Assembly (NCBI GenBank): GCA_963698645.1
Contig: CAVORP010000004.1
Coordinates: forward strand, 62,001 to 126,000
Length of the DNA stretch: 64,000 nucleotides
Origin: Ovoidimarina sp963698645
Lineage (GTDB): Bacteria; Pseudomonadota; Alphaproteobacteria; Rhodobacterales; Rhodobacteraceae
Reading direction: 5' to 3'
Positions 27,010 through 37,437 of this stretch are shown piece after piece (position 1 is the first letter of the stretch; each line of letters opens with the position of its first letter). A model generated the notes under the pieces. That model was not told the DNA's origin and made no database searches. It saw only the letters and a list, made by a program, of their open reading frames with translations. Position numbers and translations under genes: made by a program.

Positions 27010-28328
27010 CGCGCCAGCAGGATATCCGCCTGCAACCCGCCCAGATCGGCACTTTCGCCAAGCCGGAGCGATCCGCCATGCTGGCGCGCGATATCGCGGA
27101 CGATGGACAGGCCAAGGCCCACGCTGCCGCCCTTGTCGAGATTGCGCGCGGGATCGAGGCGCGAGAACGGCTTGACCGCATCCTCGCGCTGCTCGGGCGA
27201 AATGCCCGGACCGTTATCCTCGACCCGGAACCGCAACGAGTTTTCGAGGATCGACACGCCCACGCGCACCACCGTTCCGTGGCGCAGGGCGTTGTTCACA
27301 AGATTGTTCAACGCCCGCTCGACCGCGACCGCGCGCAATTCGACCGTGACCTCGCCCTTGGGCGGCGCATCCAGTGAGATGTTCCAGCCGCCCCGGGCCG
27401 CCCGCGCCACGACCTCTTCGGCAAGCTCGACCGGGTCCACCGCCTCGCGCGTCTCGGTGGCGTCGAGCCGCGCGAAGCCAAGGAACGTGTCCAGCATCCG
27501 CTCCATTTCGAGAACATCGCGGCCAAGGGCCGTCACCTCCTCGTCCTGCGGCAGCATCGACAGGCCCAGCTTCAGCCGGGTCAGCGGCGTGCGCAGGTCA
27601 TGGCTCACCCCCGACAGCATCAGGGTGCGCTGTTCGATATGCCGCTCGATCCGGGCGCGCATCTCGAGGAATGCCGCCCCGGCCTGACGCACCTCGGTGG
27701 CGCCCGAGGGACGATAGGGCACCATCTGTCCCTTGCCAAAGGCCGCCGCGGCCTGTGCCAGACGCCGGATCGGGCGTACCTGGTTCTTGAGAAACAGGAA
27801 GGACACCAGCGTCATCACCGCGGAAACAAAGACCATCAGCACCAGAAGCTGATGCGGGTTCGAGGCAGAGACCCGGTTTCGGGCAAATCCGATGACGACC
27901 GGCCCGTGGGTCGTCTCGATCGCGAACCGCACACGACGTTCGTTGGTCACCAGATCGATGGCCCCCGCGCCCGGTATCTCGTTACCCAGAATCCGCGACA
28001 CGACCCGACCCGAGAGGTCGTAATACAATCGCCGGTCCGTCAGCGGATCGTCGGCCTCGGCCCGCAGGGTCATGCCAAGCGGCGTCGCCAGCGCCTCGCC
28101 CCGCGCCACAGCGTCACCCAGATCGACCCCGGTTTCGACCTCCTCCAGCACCAGACGGACCATCGGCACAAGCGACCGCGTCATCTGGTCTGTCACGTTC
28201 TCATAGAGCCGCTGGATGAAGACGTAGGAGACCACGAACTGGATCGTCAGGATCGGCACCAGCAGGATCAGCGCTGTCCGTCCGAACAGCGAGCGCGGAG
28301 AAAGGGATTTCAGCCAACGGAAAGCCAT
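27006..28328 (-). CDS. EnvZ-like sensor histidine kinase
   Basis: The 440-residue inner-membrane kinase has two membrane helices (about 17-38 and 160-181) enclosing a periplasmic domain of about 120 residues. A HAMP segment (FLKNQVRPIRRLAQAAAAF) follows. The H-box SGVSHDLRTPLTRL contains phospho-acceptor His 243. The ATPase domain has the N-box NNLVNNALRHG, DNGPGIS and GSVGLGLSIV. It matches the EnvZ group of alphaproteobacteria. No response-regulator gene is adjacent: a metallo-hydrolase is divergent 41 bases away. Its OmpR-like partner must be encoded elsewhere. Confidence 0.92.
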   Translation of the reverse strand: MAFRWLKSLSPRSLFGRTALILLVPILTIQFVVSYVFIQRLYENVTDQMTRSLVPMVRLVLEEVETGVDLGDAVARGEALATPLGMTLRAEADDPLTDRRLYYDLSGRVVSRILGNEIPGAGAIDLVTNERRVRFAIETTHGPVVIGFARNRVSASNPHQLLVLMVFVSAVMTLVSFLFLKNQVRPIRRLAQAAAAFGKGQMVPYRPSGATEVRQAGAAFLEMRARIERHIEQRTLMLSGVSHDLRTPLTRLKLGLSMLPQDEEVTALGRDVLEMERMLDTFLGFARLDATETREAVDPVELAEEVVARAARGGWNISLDAPPKGEVTVELRAVAVERALNNLVNNALRHGTVVRVGVSILENSLRFRVEDNGPGISPEQREDAVKPFSRLDPARNLDKGGSVGLGLSIVRDIARQHGGSLRLGESADLGGLQADILLAR

Positions 28329-28369
28329 GGCAGAACCAAAGCACTCCATGGGCGAAAGCGAAAGCAGGA

Positions 28370-29269
28370 ATGACACAGACACGCCCCGATCCCGGCAGGC
28401 CCGAGGAACTCTCTGCGGGGATTCGCCGGGTTCTGGCACCGAATCCGTCACCCATGACGCATTGGGGCACGAACACCTATCTTCTGGGCACGCGCGAGAT
28501 CGTGGTGATCGACCCGGGGCCCGACGATCCGTCCCATCGGGCGGCCTTGCTTGCGGCGATCGGCACGGCGAATGTCACCCATATTCTCGTCACCCATGCG
28601 CATGGCGATCACAGCCTTGGCGCGCCAGCCCTTTCGGCCGCGACCGGTGCCCCCGTTCTCGCATATGGCGCGGCGGATGCAGGGCGAAGCCCGGTGATGG
28701 CGGCGCTGGCACGGCACGGGGCGCTGGGTGGTGGCGAAGGGGTGGATGCGGGCTTTGCCCCCGATCACCTTCTGTCCGACACGCAAACGATCACGGTCGA
28801 GGGCGAGACGCTCACCGCGCTTCATACGCCGGGGCATTTTGCCGGTCATCTGGCATTCGCACTGGGCGACACGGTGTTCACCGGCGATCTGGTCATGGGC
28901 TGGGCTTCGACCCTCATTTCGCCCCCCGACGGCGATCTGGGGGCCTTCATGGCCTCCTGCGCGCGGCTCCGGACGCTCGGGGCGGAGAGGTTCCTGCCCG
29001 GTCACGGCGCGGTCGTCATCCACCCTTCAGACCGGCTTGACTGGCTTATCGCCCATCGGAGGGACCGCGAGGCGCAGATCCTTGACTGCCTGGCCCTTGG
29101 GCCTGCCACGCCCGCGGAACTGGCCGCCCGGATCTATCATGACCAGCCCCCCGCGCTGCGCCCCGCCGCCGCCCGCAACGTGTTCGCGCATCTCATTGAT
29201 CTGGCGGAAAGAAATCGCGTCAGTCCCGATGGCCCCCTGACCCCGACCGCGCGGTTCACACGCATCTGA
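28370..29269 (+). CDS. MBL-fold hydrolase with C-terminal winged helix (LACTB2-like)
   Basis: The 299-residue protein has a metallo-beta-lactamase domain (about 30-215) with NTYLLGTREIVVIDPGP, the metal motif THAHGDH at 75-81, TPGHFAGHLAF, FTGDLVMG and FLPGHG. A C-terminal helical segment (about 225-299, ILDCLALGPATPAELAARIY) has the winged-helix form seen in LACTB2-type nucleases. RNA hydrolysis is therefore possible, but other substrates are known for the fold. It is divergent from the kinase gene; the 41-base gap must hold both promoters or share leaderless starts. Confidence 0.9.
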   Translation: MTQTRPDPGRPEELSAGIRRVLAPNPSPMTHWGTNTYLLGTREIVVIDPGPDDPSHRAALLAAIGTANVTHILVTHAHGDHSLGAPALSAATGAPVLAYGAADAGRSPVMAALARHGALGGGEGVDAGFAPDHLLSDTQTITVEGETLTALHTPGHFAGHLAFALGDTVFTGDLVMGWASTLISPPDGDLGAFMASCARLRTLGAERFLPGHGAVVIHPSDRLDWLIAHRRDREAQILDCLALGPATPAELAARIYHDQPPALRPAAARNVFAHLIDLAERNRVSPDGPLTPTARFTRI

Positions 29270-29299
29270 CGCGGACGCAGAAAGAGCGAATTACCCACT

Positions 29300-29315
29300 G
29301 GACGCGCCCGCGTCC
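29300..29315 (+). terminator. Short hairpin between the MBL gene and tRNA-Asn
   Basis: GGACGCG and CGCGTCC form a GC-rich inverted repeat about 30 bases after the MBL stop, followed by CCTTG rather than a T-run. It is a weak terminator candidate at best. A TTATAT element just downstream could serve as the -10 box of the tRNA gene. Confidence 0.3.
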
Positions 29316-29339
29316 CCTTGTTATATCGCCCCCCGGTAT

Positions 29340-29414
29340 TCCGGCGTAGCTCAGCGGTAGAGCAGTTGACTGTTAATCAATTGGTCGTAGGTTCGATCCC
29401 TACCGCCGGAGCCA
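29340..29414 (+). tRNA. tRNA-Asn (GTT)
   Basis: A 75-base cloverleaf: acceptor TCCGGCG pairs perfectly with CGCCGGA, D-arm TAGCTCAGCGGTAGAGC, anticodon stem-loop TTGACTGTTAATCAA with GTT at 29372-29374, T-arm GTAGGTTCGATCCCTAC, discriminator G and encoded CCA. Confidence 0.97.
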
Positions 29415-29646
29415 AAACCCCTCTCAAAAATCAGGGCCGCTCGTGACCGATTTTGGCACGGTTGCCGCGTTGTCGCCGCATCTATCGCCCTGAAAACATG
29501 GGGGCGGCCTCTGCCGGCCTGACCCAGCCGCGCCCTGCCTGCACCGCCCGATCTGGTCGCGCATCTCACCCGCACGACACACCAATTTTCCCGCAATTAA
29601 CCTCAATCGCGCCCTCATTAACCTTACTAATGCCACATTAGAAGGG

Positions 29647-29661
29647 TTAATTCATCATTAA
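29647..29661. promoter_or_regulatory. CtrA-type box TTAA-N7-TTAA
   Basis: TTAATTCATCATTAA matches the full CtrA consensus with the exact seven-base spacer. It lies 60 bases before the start of the Lys/Ala-rich exported protein, inside an AT-rich stretch with further TTAA half sites (near 29597, 29619, 29677). CtrA is the cell-cycle and motility response regulator of alphaproteobacteria. The rest of the roughly 300-base gap 29415-29720 shows no gene. Confidence 0.6.
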
Positions 29662-29720
29662 CGTAAGCGGTAAATCTTAACCAGTCGTCCCAGTACGAGT
29701 GAATTCAGAGAGTAAGTGAC

Positions 29721-30440
29721 ATGTGTGATCGTAACAAGTTCCCCGGATATGGCCTGCGTCTTGCCGGGGTGGCGCTGGGAGTATTACTTGCGCTGCCCTT
29801 GGCAACGCCGGCACAAGCCGCACCCGCCGACGCTGTTGTTCTCAAGAACGGAATGCTGCTGAGCGAGTTCCTTGGCGCCTATTTCCCCGACGAACATCAG
29901 GGATTCGGAACCCACGACAAGGAAGCGTCGCCCAAGGCCAATACTGAAAGGGAGGCGCTCACGCCGGACGAAAGAGCGAAGATGCTTGCCGATAAGGCCG
30001 CGGAAGCATCGAAAGCCGCAAAGCTGGCAGCGCTCGATGCCAAGAAAAAAGCCACCCGCGCAAAGAAAGTTGAAAAGAACCTGAAGAAGGTCAAAAAGCT
30101 GCTCGGAAAGCGCACCGCACTGGCGGAAGCCGCGGCGAAGAAGGCGAAGGCCGCCAAGAAAACCGCGCGCAAGACCAAAGATGCGAAGGATCTCAAGAAG
30201 GCTGAAAACCTTTCGAAGGTCGCGCAAAAGCGCGAATCCCTGGTGGAAAAGACCAAGGCTGCGGAAAGGAAGCGCAACAAGATCGCAAACAAGGCGGCCC
30301 GGGCTGCCGCCACTGCCAAGCAGAAAAGCGTGTCGACCGAAAGCCGGGCTGAAAACCTGAGCGCCCGCGCCGAGCGCGCTGCCAAGAAGGCCGACACCGA
30401 AAAAGGTAAGAAGACCCCGGCAAAGTCCGACCCGAAATAG
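29721..30440 (+). CDS. Exported Lys/Ala-rich coiled-coil protein
   Basis: The 239-residue protein has a signal peptide (residues 1-33, ALPLATPAQAAPAD). A short region follows with LKNGMLLSEFLGAYFPDEHQ. From about residue 70 to the end there is a Lys/Ala-rich, probably helical or coiled-coil tail with repeated AKKAKAAKKTARKTK-like runs, resembling histone H1 tails in composition. I know no domain. A highly basic exported tail could bind DNA, teichoic-like polymers or lipopolysaccharide; none of this is shown. The upstream CtrA-type box suggests cell-cycle or motility-linked expression. Confidence 0.75.
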   Translation: MCDRNKFPGYGLRLAGVALGVLLALPLATPAQAAPADAVVLKNGMLLSEFLGAYFPDEHQGFGTHDKEASPKANTEREALTPDERAKMLADKAAEASKAAKLAALDAKKKATRAKKVEKNLKKVKKLLGKRTALAEAAAKKAKAAKKTARKTKDAKDLKKAENLSKVAQKRESLVEKTKAAERKRNKIANKAARAAATAKQKSVSTESRAENLSARAERAAKKADTEKGKKTPAKSDPK

Positions 30441-30492
30441 GGCCACTCCTGCCGGACCGGCACGAAATCATCACATCACGGTGCTGTCTTTG

Positions 30493-30520
30493 CCATCACG
30501 CGACCACGGTTGCGTGATGG
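30493..30520. terminator. Inverted repeat CCATCACGC...GCGTGATGG, candidate terminator
   Basis: Nine-base perfect arms flank a ten-base loop, 50 bases after the stop of the Lys/Ala-rich gene. TCTCTTTCT follows. The interrupted T-tract makes termination plausible but not certain. Confidence 0.45.
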
Positions 30521-30586
30521 TCTCTTTCTATCGGGCGGATCGTCACCACCTCCCGCCTTCAGATAGTTTCTTACGAGGACCGTCAG

Positions 30587-30733
30587 ATGACAAAGGATCA
30601 CCCCACTCCGGCCAATCCGCAGCCCCGGAAGAAAGAGGTCGATACAGCCACGAAAGCGCCCAGCCCCGACCGGGACCGGAAAGACCAGAGCCCCGAGCCT
30701 GCCCAAACGATCACCGACTGGGCCGCTCTCTGA
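30587..30733 (+). CDS. Putative small protein, 48 residues
   Basis: An ATG at 30587 preceded by ACGAGGACC (ribosome-site-like) opens a short frame beginning MTKDHPTPANPQPRKKE and ending ITDWAAL. It is hydrophilic, Pro- and charge-rich, and lacks a signal or membrane segment. Codon use is like its neighbours. It fits neatly in the gap before the TfoX-domain gene, but its small size means it could be chance. Confidence 0.4.
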   Translation: MTKDHPTPANPQPRKKEVDTATKAPSPDRDRKDQSPEPAQTITDWAAL

Positions 30734-30777
30734 GGCTTGCGCTTCACCTGCGGCGCGCAGGTCGCTAGGATCGCGCC

Positions 30778-31113
30778 ATGACACCCGTTTCCGCGATCCG
30801 CAACCTTGGCCCCGCGACGGAGGCCGCCTTTGCCCGCGTTGGCATCACAAGCGCCGAGGCCTTGCGCGAACTGGGCACGGATGCCGCCTATGCAAGGTTG
30901 CTCGCGGCGGGGCAACGCCCACATTTCATTGGATATTACGTGATCGAGATGGGTCTTCAGGGCCGTCCCTGGAACGATTGCAAGGGCGAAGAGAAGGCCG
31001 CGCTGCGCGCCCGTTTCGACGCGCTTGTGGCCGCGCATCACGATACGGGGCAATCAGAGCTGGAACGGATGCTGGACCAGATCGGGGTGGTCCCGGCCGG
31101 CGCGAAGGGCTGA
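30778..31113 (+). CDS. TfoX C-terminal-domain protein
   Basis: The 111-residue protein consists mostly of the helical domain found at the C-terminus of TfoX/Sxy competence regulators: ISAIRNLGPATEAAF-like start, GITSAEALRELGTDAAYARLL, then YVIEMGLQGRPWND. The N-terminal TfoX half is absent. Stand-alone versions are common in alphaproteobacteria and of unknown role. The domain is related to helix-hairpin-helix folds, so nucleic-acid contact is possible. Confidence 0.8.
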   Translation: MTPVSAIRNLGPATEAAFARVGITSAEALRELGTDAAYARLLAAGQRPHFIGYYVIEMGLQGRPWNDCKGEEKAALRARFDALVAAHHDTGQSELERMLDQIGVVPAGAKG

Positions 31114-31124
31114 TCCGACAGGGC

Positions 31125-31289
31125 TCAATAGCCGCCCATAAGTCCCTTCAGAAGCGGCAGCACAACCGCCGCCACGATGCCCACAACGGCCCCCGTGGCA
31201 AGGCGCGGGATCACGCCACCCAGACGCGGGGCCACGAGACCGAGAAGCCCGCAGATGACCGCATAGAAACTGATGGAAATCGGGTCCAT
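31125..31289 (-). CDS. Small two-helix membrane protein, 54 residues
   Basis: Reading from an ATG at 31289 the frame gives MDPISISFYAVICGLLGLVA and continues through a second hydrophobic helix (GAVVGIVAAVVLPLLK) to MGGY. The two helices, with a short basic loop (PRLGG..PRL), make a hairpin membrane protein. It fills the gap between two annotated genes almost exactly (11 bases after the TfoX-domain stop, convergent). It is below usual size limits and easily missed. Function unknown. Confidence 0.65.
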   Translation of the reverse strand: MDPISISFYAVICGLLGLVAPRLGGVIPRLATGAVVGIVAAVVLPLLKGLMGGY

Positions 31290-31330
31290 GCGCCGGGTTA
31301 TAGCACAGGCTCCATCGACCGGAATAGCCG

Positions 31331-31876
31331 TTATCCCCCGCCGCCGGTCCAGCGTGAGAATACCGTGCCCGCACGGTTCAGGACCCGCCGCTCGCCTCGC
31401 ACGAACCCCAGACGCTCGAACATCTTCTCGGGGTCCACGCCGCCCTGCCCGGTAAAGATCGGAAGCCCCGCCCCGAACCGAACAGGCTCCACCGTCAGAT
31501 GCACGTGGTCGATCGCCCCATGGGCCAAAAACCAGTCATGCACCAACGTCCCGCCAAGGATCAGACCGCGCCTCAGAGGGTGCACCGCCTCGACGAGCCC
31601 GGGCAAATCGGCGGGCGTCAGACCCGCGGGATCCAGCCAAAGCTGCGTCGGTCGCCGCCAGCCATCTCCGCCCGAGGAAAACACGATCCGCCGCCGGTCG
31701 GGCCGGTCCGCGGCCTCGTGGGTGTGCCGCCCCATGACGCTCCAATCCGCGGCCTCGACATCGGCAAAGAACAGGTCCTGCTCCTCGGAACTGACCCAGT
31801 CCGAAGGCGCATGGTCATGCGTTCGCGCGATATAGCCGTCCAGCGTGGCGGCAACGGTCAGGGTATAGGTGGTCAT
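31331..31876 (-). CDS. Dihydrofolate reductase / RibD-C family protein
   Basis: The 181-residue protein has the RibD C-terminal/DHFR-like fold: TLTVAATLDGYIA at the N-terminus, VMGRHTHEA, then LILGGTLVHDWFLAHGAID and LTVEPVRFGAGLPIF. Such proteins are NADPH-dependent reductases of mostly unknown substrate, distinct from true folA. It is intact and monocistronic or loosely linked to the SRPBCC gene upstream (34-base gap). Confidence 0.87.
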   Translation of the reverse strand: MTTYTLTVAATLDGYIARTHDHAPSDWVSSEEQDLFFADVEAADWSVMGRHTHEAADRPDRRRIVFSSGGDGWRRPTQLWLDPAGLTPADLPGLVEAVHPLRRGLILGGTLVHDWFLAHGAIDHVHLTVEPVRFGAGLPIFTGQGGVDPEKMFERLGFVRGERRVLNRAGTVFSRWTGGGG

Positions 31877-31910
31877 GTCCGGGGCGGAATGGGGCGCGGG
31901 CGCGCGCCTG

Positions 31911-32442
31911 TCAACCCTCCACCAGCGCCTTGAGATTGGCCAGCCCCGCCTCGTAATCCGCGCCCACCCAGGTATCCATCATCAGGCCCATCCAGCGGCC
32001 CATGGGGTTCATCCCCATATCGGTGTCGAGCGACCAGGTAACCGTGGTCGTTCCCGCTGTCTCCGCAAGATCGAAACGGGCCGTGGCCAGTCCCATATCC
32101 CCGAAATCAAGCGCGGTCGTGACGCTCTTGCCTGGCTCCGAGGCGACGATTTCCTGGTTGCCGTTGCCCACCTGCGGGTTCTCCGACGCCCATGTCAGCT
32201 TGGCCCCCGGCCCCTCATCCGGACCGGTATAGCGTGAGCGCGACATCGGGGTCGCGGTCGAGCCAGGGCGACCATTGGGCCGCGGCCTTGAGGCTGTTCA
32301 CATGGGGAAAGATCGCTTCCGCCGGGGCGTCGATCTGAACCGAACGCGCCACGGAAACCTCGCGGGGTAGAAGATAGGCGCCGCCGATCAGGACAATCGC
32401 AAGAACGACGACGATGCCGACAAACCATTTGAGAATACGCAT
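31911..32442 (-). CDS. SRPBCC (polyketide cyclase-like) protein with N-terminal membrane anchor (one frameshift)
   Basis: The start MRILKWFVGIVVVLAIVLIG is a single membrane anchor. The START-like domain then begins SVQIDAPAEAIFPHVNSLKA with SPWLDRDPDV. The frame breaks at about 32231-32233, where one extra base must be removed to read TYTGPDEGPGAKLTWASENP and continue to ANLKALVEG, 176 residues. The fold binds hydrophobic ligands; no ligand can be inferred. Confidence 0.85.
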
Positions 32443-32518
32443 ATGGGTGCCTCCTCCGGGCTGATCCCTGCGCGGTGTAGTCTACCTCATTTCGGGACTT
32501 CGCGCCACAATCGGGCGC

Positions 32519-32779
32519 TCAGCCGAACAAGCGGTCGCCCTGCTCGTCGATCACTTGCTTTGCCTTGCGGATCGAGGCCGCGTCGGCGGCACCCTTGTCG
32601 TCAAGCACATCGGCTCGGATCAGGCTGTGGGTCTTGCCGTCCTTTTCGATCACGGCGCCGATGCGAAAGCGTGACCCGTCCCGATGCGGCGTGGGCGTGA
32701 TGGAAAAGCCCTTGTAATCCTCGGGCTCGGGCTCCGGTGCAGATCCCTTGGTGCCGAACAGCTTGGAGAAAAGAGACAT
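32519..32779 (-). CDS. HlyU-family protein
   Basis: The 86-residue protein matches the short alphaproteobacterial HlyU family: MSLFSKLFG, an acidic linker, then EDYKGFSITPTPHRDG and FRIGAVIEKDGKTHSLIRAD. The family name comes from a Vibrio haemolysin regulator, but these proteins lack a helix-turn-helix and their function is unclear. It is intact. Confidence 0.85.
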   Translation of the reverse strand: MSLFSKLFGTKGSAPEPEPEDYKGFSITPTPHRDGSRFRIGAVIEKDGKTHSLIRADVLDDKGAADAASIRKAKQVIDEQGDRLFG

Positions 32780-32870
32780 TGTTTTACCCCCGGATTTTCG
32801 ACAGGTTAGCGGGTGCGGGCGTCGGCGTGAAGGTCACACGGAACAGTAGGCCTTCAAGCCAGCCCTGCGG

Positions 32871-33334
32871 CTACTGACCAACGCCAGGAAGCAAGACTAG
32901 TGAATGATTAAGACCGGACAACTGCTTGTGGATGATCTTCTCGATCACTGACCAATCTCCACCTGCCAACCCGGCGCCGATCATGGGATAACCAATGCGC
33001 TGGCTTTGGAATGCGCATGCGATCCGCTTGAAACACGAGAGTCTATTGCATCATAGTCGGCTTTTCGCCCACGACCGCGCCAATGATACTGAGTGTAGGC
33101 GTTCACGATCGAAAAACTCTGACCGCCTCGTGAAATCTCTGCGACCGAGATTGTACCCAACTTTGCCTTGTCGCCTTTTGGAGTGCGCTTATCGGCCTCA
33201 AGGGCCTCGGGAAACTGCGTCGCTATCGCCTTGGCGATTCCTGCTCCCATTGTGTGAAAGCAATTGCACCCGTGCACTATGACGTCAAAGCGACCCTCTA
33301 GCGCCAGTGCAAGAAGGTCGCCTTCTATTCTGCT

Positions 33335-33338
<4 letters not shown>
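32871..33338 (-). CDS. Macro-domain (ADP-ribose-binding) protein, two frameshifts
   Basis: The core reads FDVIVHGCNCFHTMGAGIAK, then LGTISVAEISRGGQSFSIVN and QYHWRGRGRKADYDAI. After a missing base near 33050 it continues RIACAFQSQRIGYPMIGAGL and LAGGDWSVIEKIIHK to a stop at 32871. This is a whole macro domain, the fold that binds or hydrolyses ADP-ribose. A GTG at 33338 overlapping the rpoD stop (GTGA) plus removal of one base near 33327 gives an N-terminus MKQIEGDLLALALEG. The two shifts cancel and the span is exactly 156 codons. GC is lower than around it, suggesting transfer. No ADP-ribosyltransferase partner is adjacent. Confidence 0.75.
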
Positions 33339-35338
<2,000 letters not shown>

Positions 35339-35366
35339 GGGCACTCCTGCAGATCGGATTGAGGGT

Positions 35367-35408
35367 GATTCTACTTCCGAATCATTTAGTGCGAATCACT
35401 GATTCGCA
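35367..35408. promoter_or_regulatory. Four clustered GANTC (CcrM) sites with a perfect dyad, upstream of rpoD
   Basis: GANTC occurs at 35367, 35379, 35393 and 35401 within the 101-base gap between dnaG and rpoD. The last two lie in a perfect inverted repeat TGCGAATCA-C-TGATTCGCA (35390-35408). GANTC is the target of the cell-cycle methylase CcrM in alphaproteobacteria, and clustering in a promoter-sized gap suggests methylation-sensitive control of rpoD. The dyad alone could also be an operator. Confidence 0.5.
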
Positions 35409-35439
35409 ACCCGTTTACGTTGAATAGTTTGAAAGAGTG

Positions 35440-37384
35440 TCACTTATCAGCACGCTCGTCTGCCCCCGAAATTCCGGCATCGCGCAACAATTTGTCCAGC
35501 GCATCTCTTTCCTCCCGGTTCAGCCGCACCCCGTTCGGGGCGACTATCGAATTCGGTGCGATCTTCCTGCCCGCTGCGCCCGGCGTTTTCCTGGGCCGCT
35601 GCGGCCTGTGCCAGCCGCCATGTCAGACCTTCATCGGCCAGTTCGGCCAGGTCTTCCATCGCCTCGCGGATCTCCCGGTCGGCGCCCCGGCGTGCAGAGA
35701 GTTTTGCCAGACCCTCCACGATGCATTGTGCGGCAAGGTCATCACCGTCGCCGTCGCGTGCGCCCGGTGCATTGCGGACATGGCGTGCAGAGAAGAGTTT
35801 TTCAAGAACCCCGGGGCCGACGGCCTCTTCAATTTCCGCGCGCGTCCGGCATCGCAACAACGCGTCGCGCAGGGCATTGTGGTCGGGACCCAGCTAGCTC
35901 CAGCGTCTCGAGCGCGCTTTCGAACCGTTCGATCAGGGCCCGGATGGGTGACCAGCGCCGCAAGGATCACCGCTTCGCGAAGGCTATCCGCCGCTGCCTC
36001 GTCCGCCGCGGCGAGCATGGCTGGCCTTGGTGACCGGCTGCACCGCGGGACCCTTGGGTGGCCAGCCTCGCCCGCGGGTGAAGGTGGGGCGGTTCTGGCC
36101 GAACAGACTCGGCCCGCAGCCGCCGGATCTCTTCGCCGTAATGGCCCCGGACCGAAGCGTCGGCGATGGTCTTGAGCGTCTTGCGCAGGCCCGCGTCCAG
36201 CGCCGCGCGCCGCTCCGGGCTGTCGAACACCTTGCCCTCGGTCTCGCGCTGCCAGAGAAGCCGCACCATGGGAAGCGACCCCTCCACAAGCTCCTTCATG
36301 GCGCCCGCGCCCCGCGCCTTCAGAAGGTCGTCGGGGTCCTGCCCCTCTGGCAAGAGACAGAAGCGGAGCGATTGCCCCGCCTCCAGAAGCGGAAGCGCCA
36401 CGTCGATCAGCCGCATCGCCGCGCGAAGCCCCGCCGTATCGCCATCAAGCGCGATCACCGGTTCGGGATGGATGCGCCACATCAGGCGCAACTGGTCCTC
36501 GGTGATCGCCGTGCCAAGGGGGGCGACGGTGGCGGTGAACCCCGCCTCCGCCAGCGCGATCACGTCCATGTATCCTTCGGCCACGATCAGCGGCTGACCC
36601 TTGCCAGCGGCCTCGCGGGCGGGGGCATGATTATACAGGCTGCGGCCCTTGTCGAAGAGCGGGGTTTCCGGCGAATTCAGGTACTTGGCCCGCGCATTGG
36701 GGTCCATCGCCCGACCGCCCAGACCGATCGCCCGGCCCCGCCCGTCCCGGATCGGAAAGATGATCCGCCCGCGAAACCGGTCATAGGCCGGACCGCCATC
36801 CTCGGGCTTGGCCACAAGTCCCGCCTCGATCATCTGGTCCTCGGCCACGTCCTTCGAGGCAAGGTGCTGATGACAGCCCCTGCCGGTCGTCCGGCGCGAA
36901 GCCGATCTCCCAGCGGTCAAGCGCGGCACCCGTCAGCCGCCGCCCCGCCAGATACTCTCGCGCCGCAGCGCCCGCCGATGCGGTCTTGAGTTGCAGGCGG
37001 TAATACTGCACCGCCAGTTCCATGACCTCGGCCAGACCGGCCCGTGCCTCGGCCTTTTCCTGCGCCCGCGGGATCGCGCGCGGGCATCGGCATCCCGGCC
37101 TCGCGCGCCAGTATCTCCACCGCTTCCATGAAACCCACATTCTCGGTCTCGCGGACGAAACTGATCGCATCGCCCTTGGCGTGGCAGCCGAAGCAGTAGT
37201 AGAAGCCCTTTCGGTCATCCACATGAAAAGACGCGGTTTTTTCCTGGTGAAAAGGGCATGGCGCCCACATGTCGCCCTTGCCCTGATTGGATTTCCGCGT
37301 GTCCCACAACACCTTGCGCCCGGCCACCTGCGCCATCGACAGGCGGGTGCGCAATTCGTCAAGAAAGCCCGGAGGCAGCGACAT
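35440..37384 (-). CDS. dnaG: DNA primase DnaG (seven frameshifts)
   Basis: The start MSLPPGFLDELRTR leads into the CHC2 zinc finger (CPFHQEKTASFHV, YYCFGCHAKGD). The Toprim core follows: LIVAEGYMDVIALAEAGF, ALDGDTAGLRAA. The C-terminal DnaB-binding region is last. Indels lie near 37070-37072, 36872, 36106-36113, 36019-36020, 35939-35941, 35890-35899 (four bases) and 35545. Correcting them yields a continuous protein of about 644 residues ending DERADK, and the net shift fits the length. DnaG makes the RNA primers for replication and cannot be lost, so this is error, not decay. An ATG four codons upstream (37396) is an alternative start. It begins 53 bases after the soxG stop on the same strand. 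Confidence 0.93.
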
Positions 37385-37437
37385 CGCGGGGGTCATCCTT
37401 TGGCGGTTCGAGAGACTCAGTCAAGGAGAGAACCTTA

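Noticed and set aside
35440..37384. Programmed frameshifting or a split primase in dnaG
   Set aside because: Seven shifts at unrelated sequences, without slippery sites and without conserved spacing, are better explained by consensus errors.
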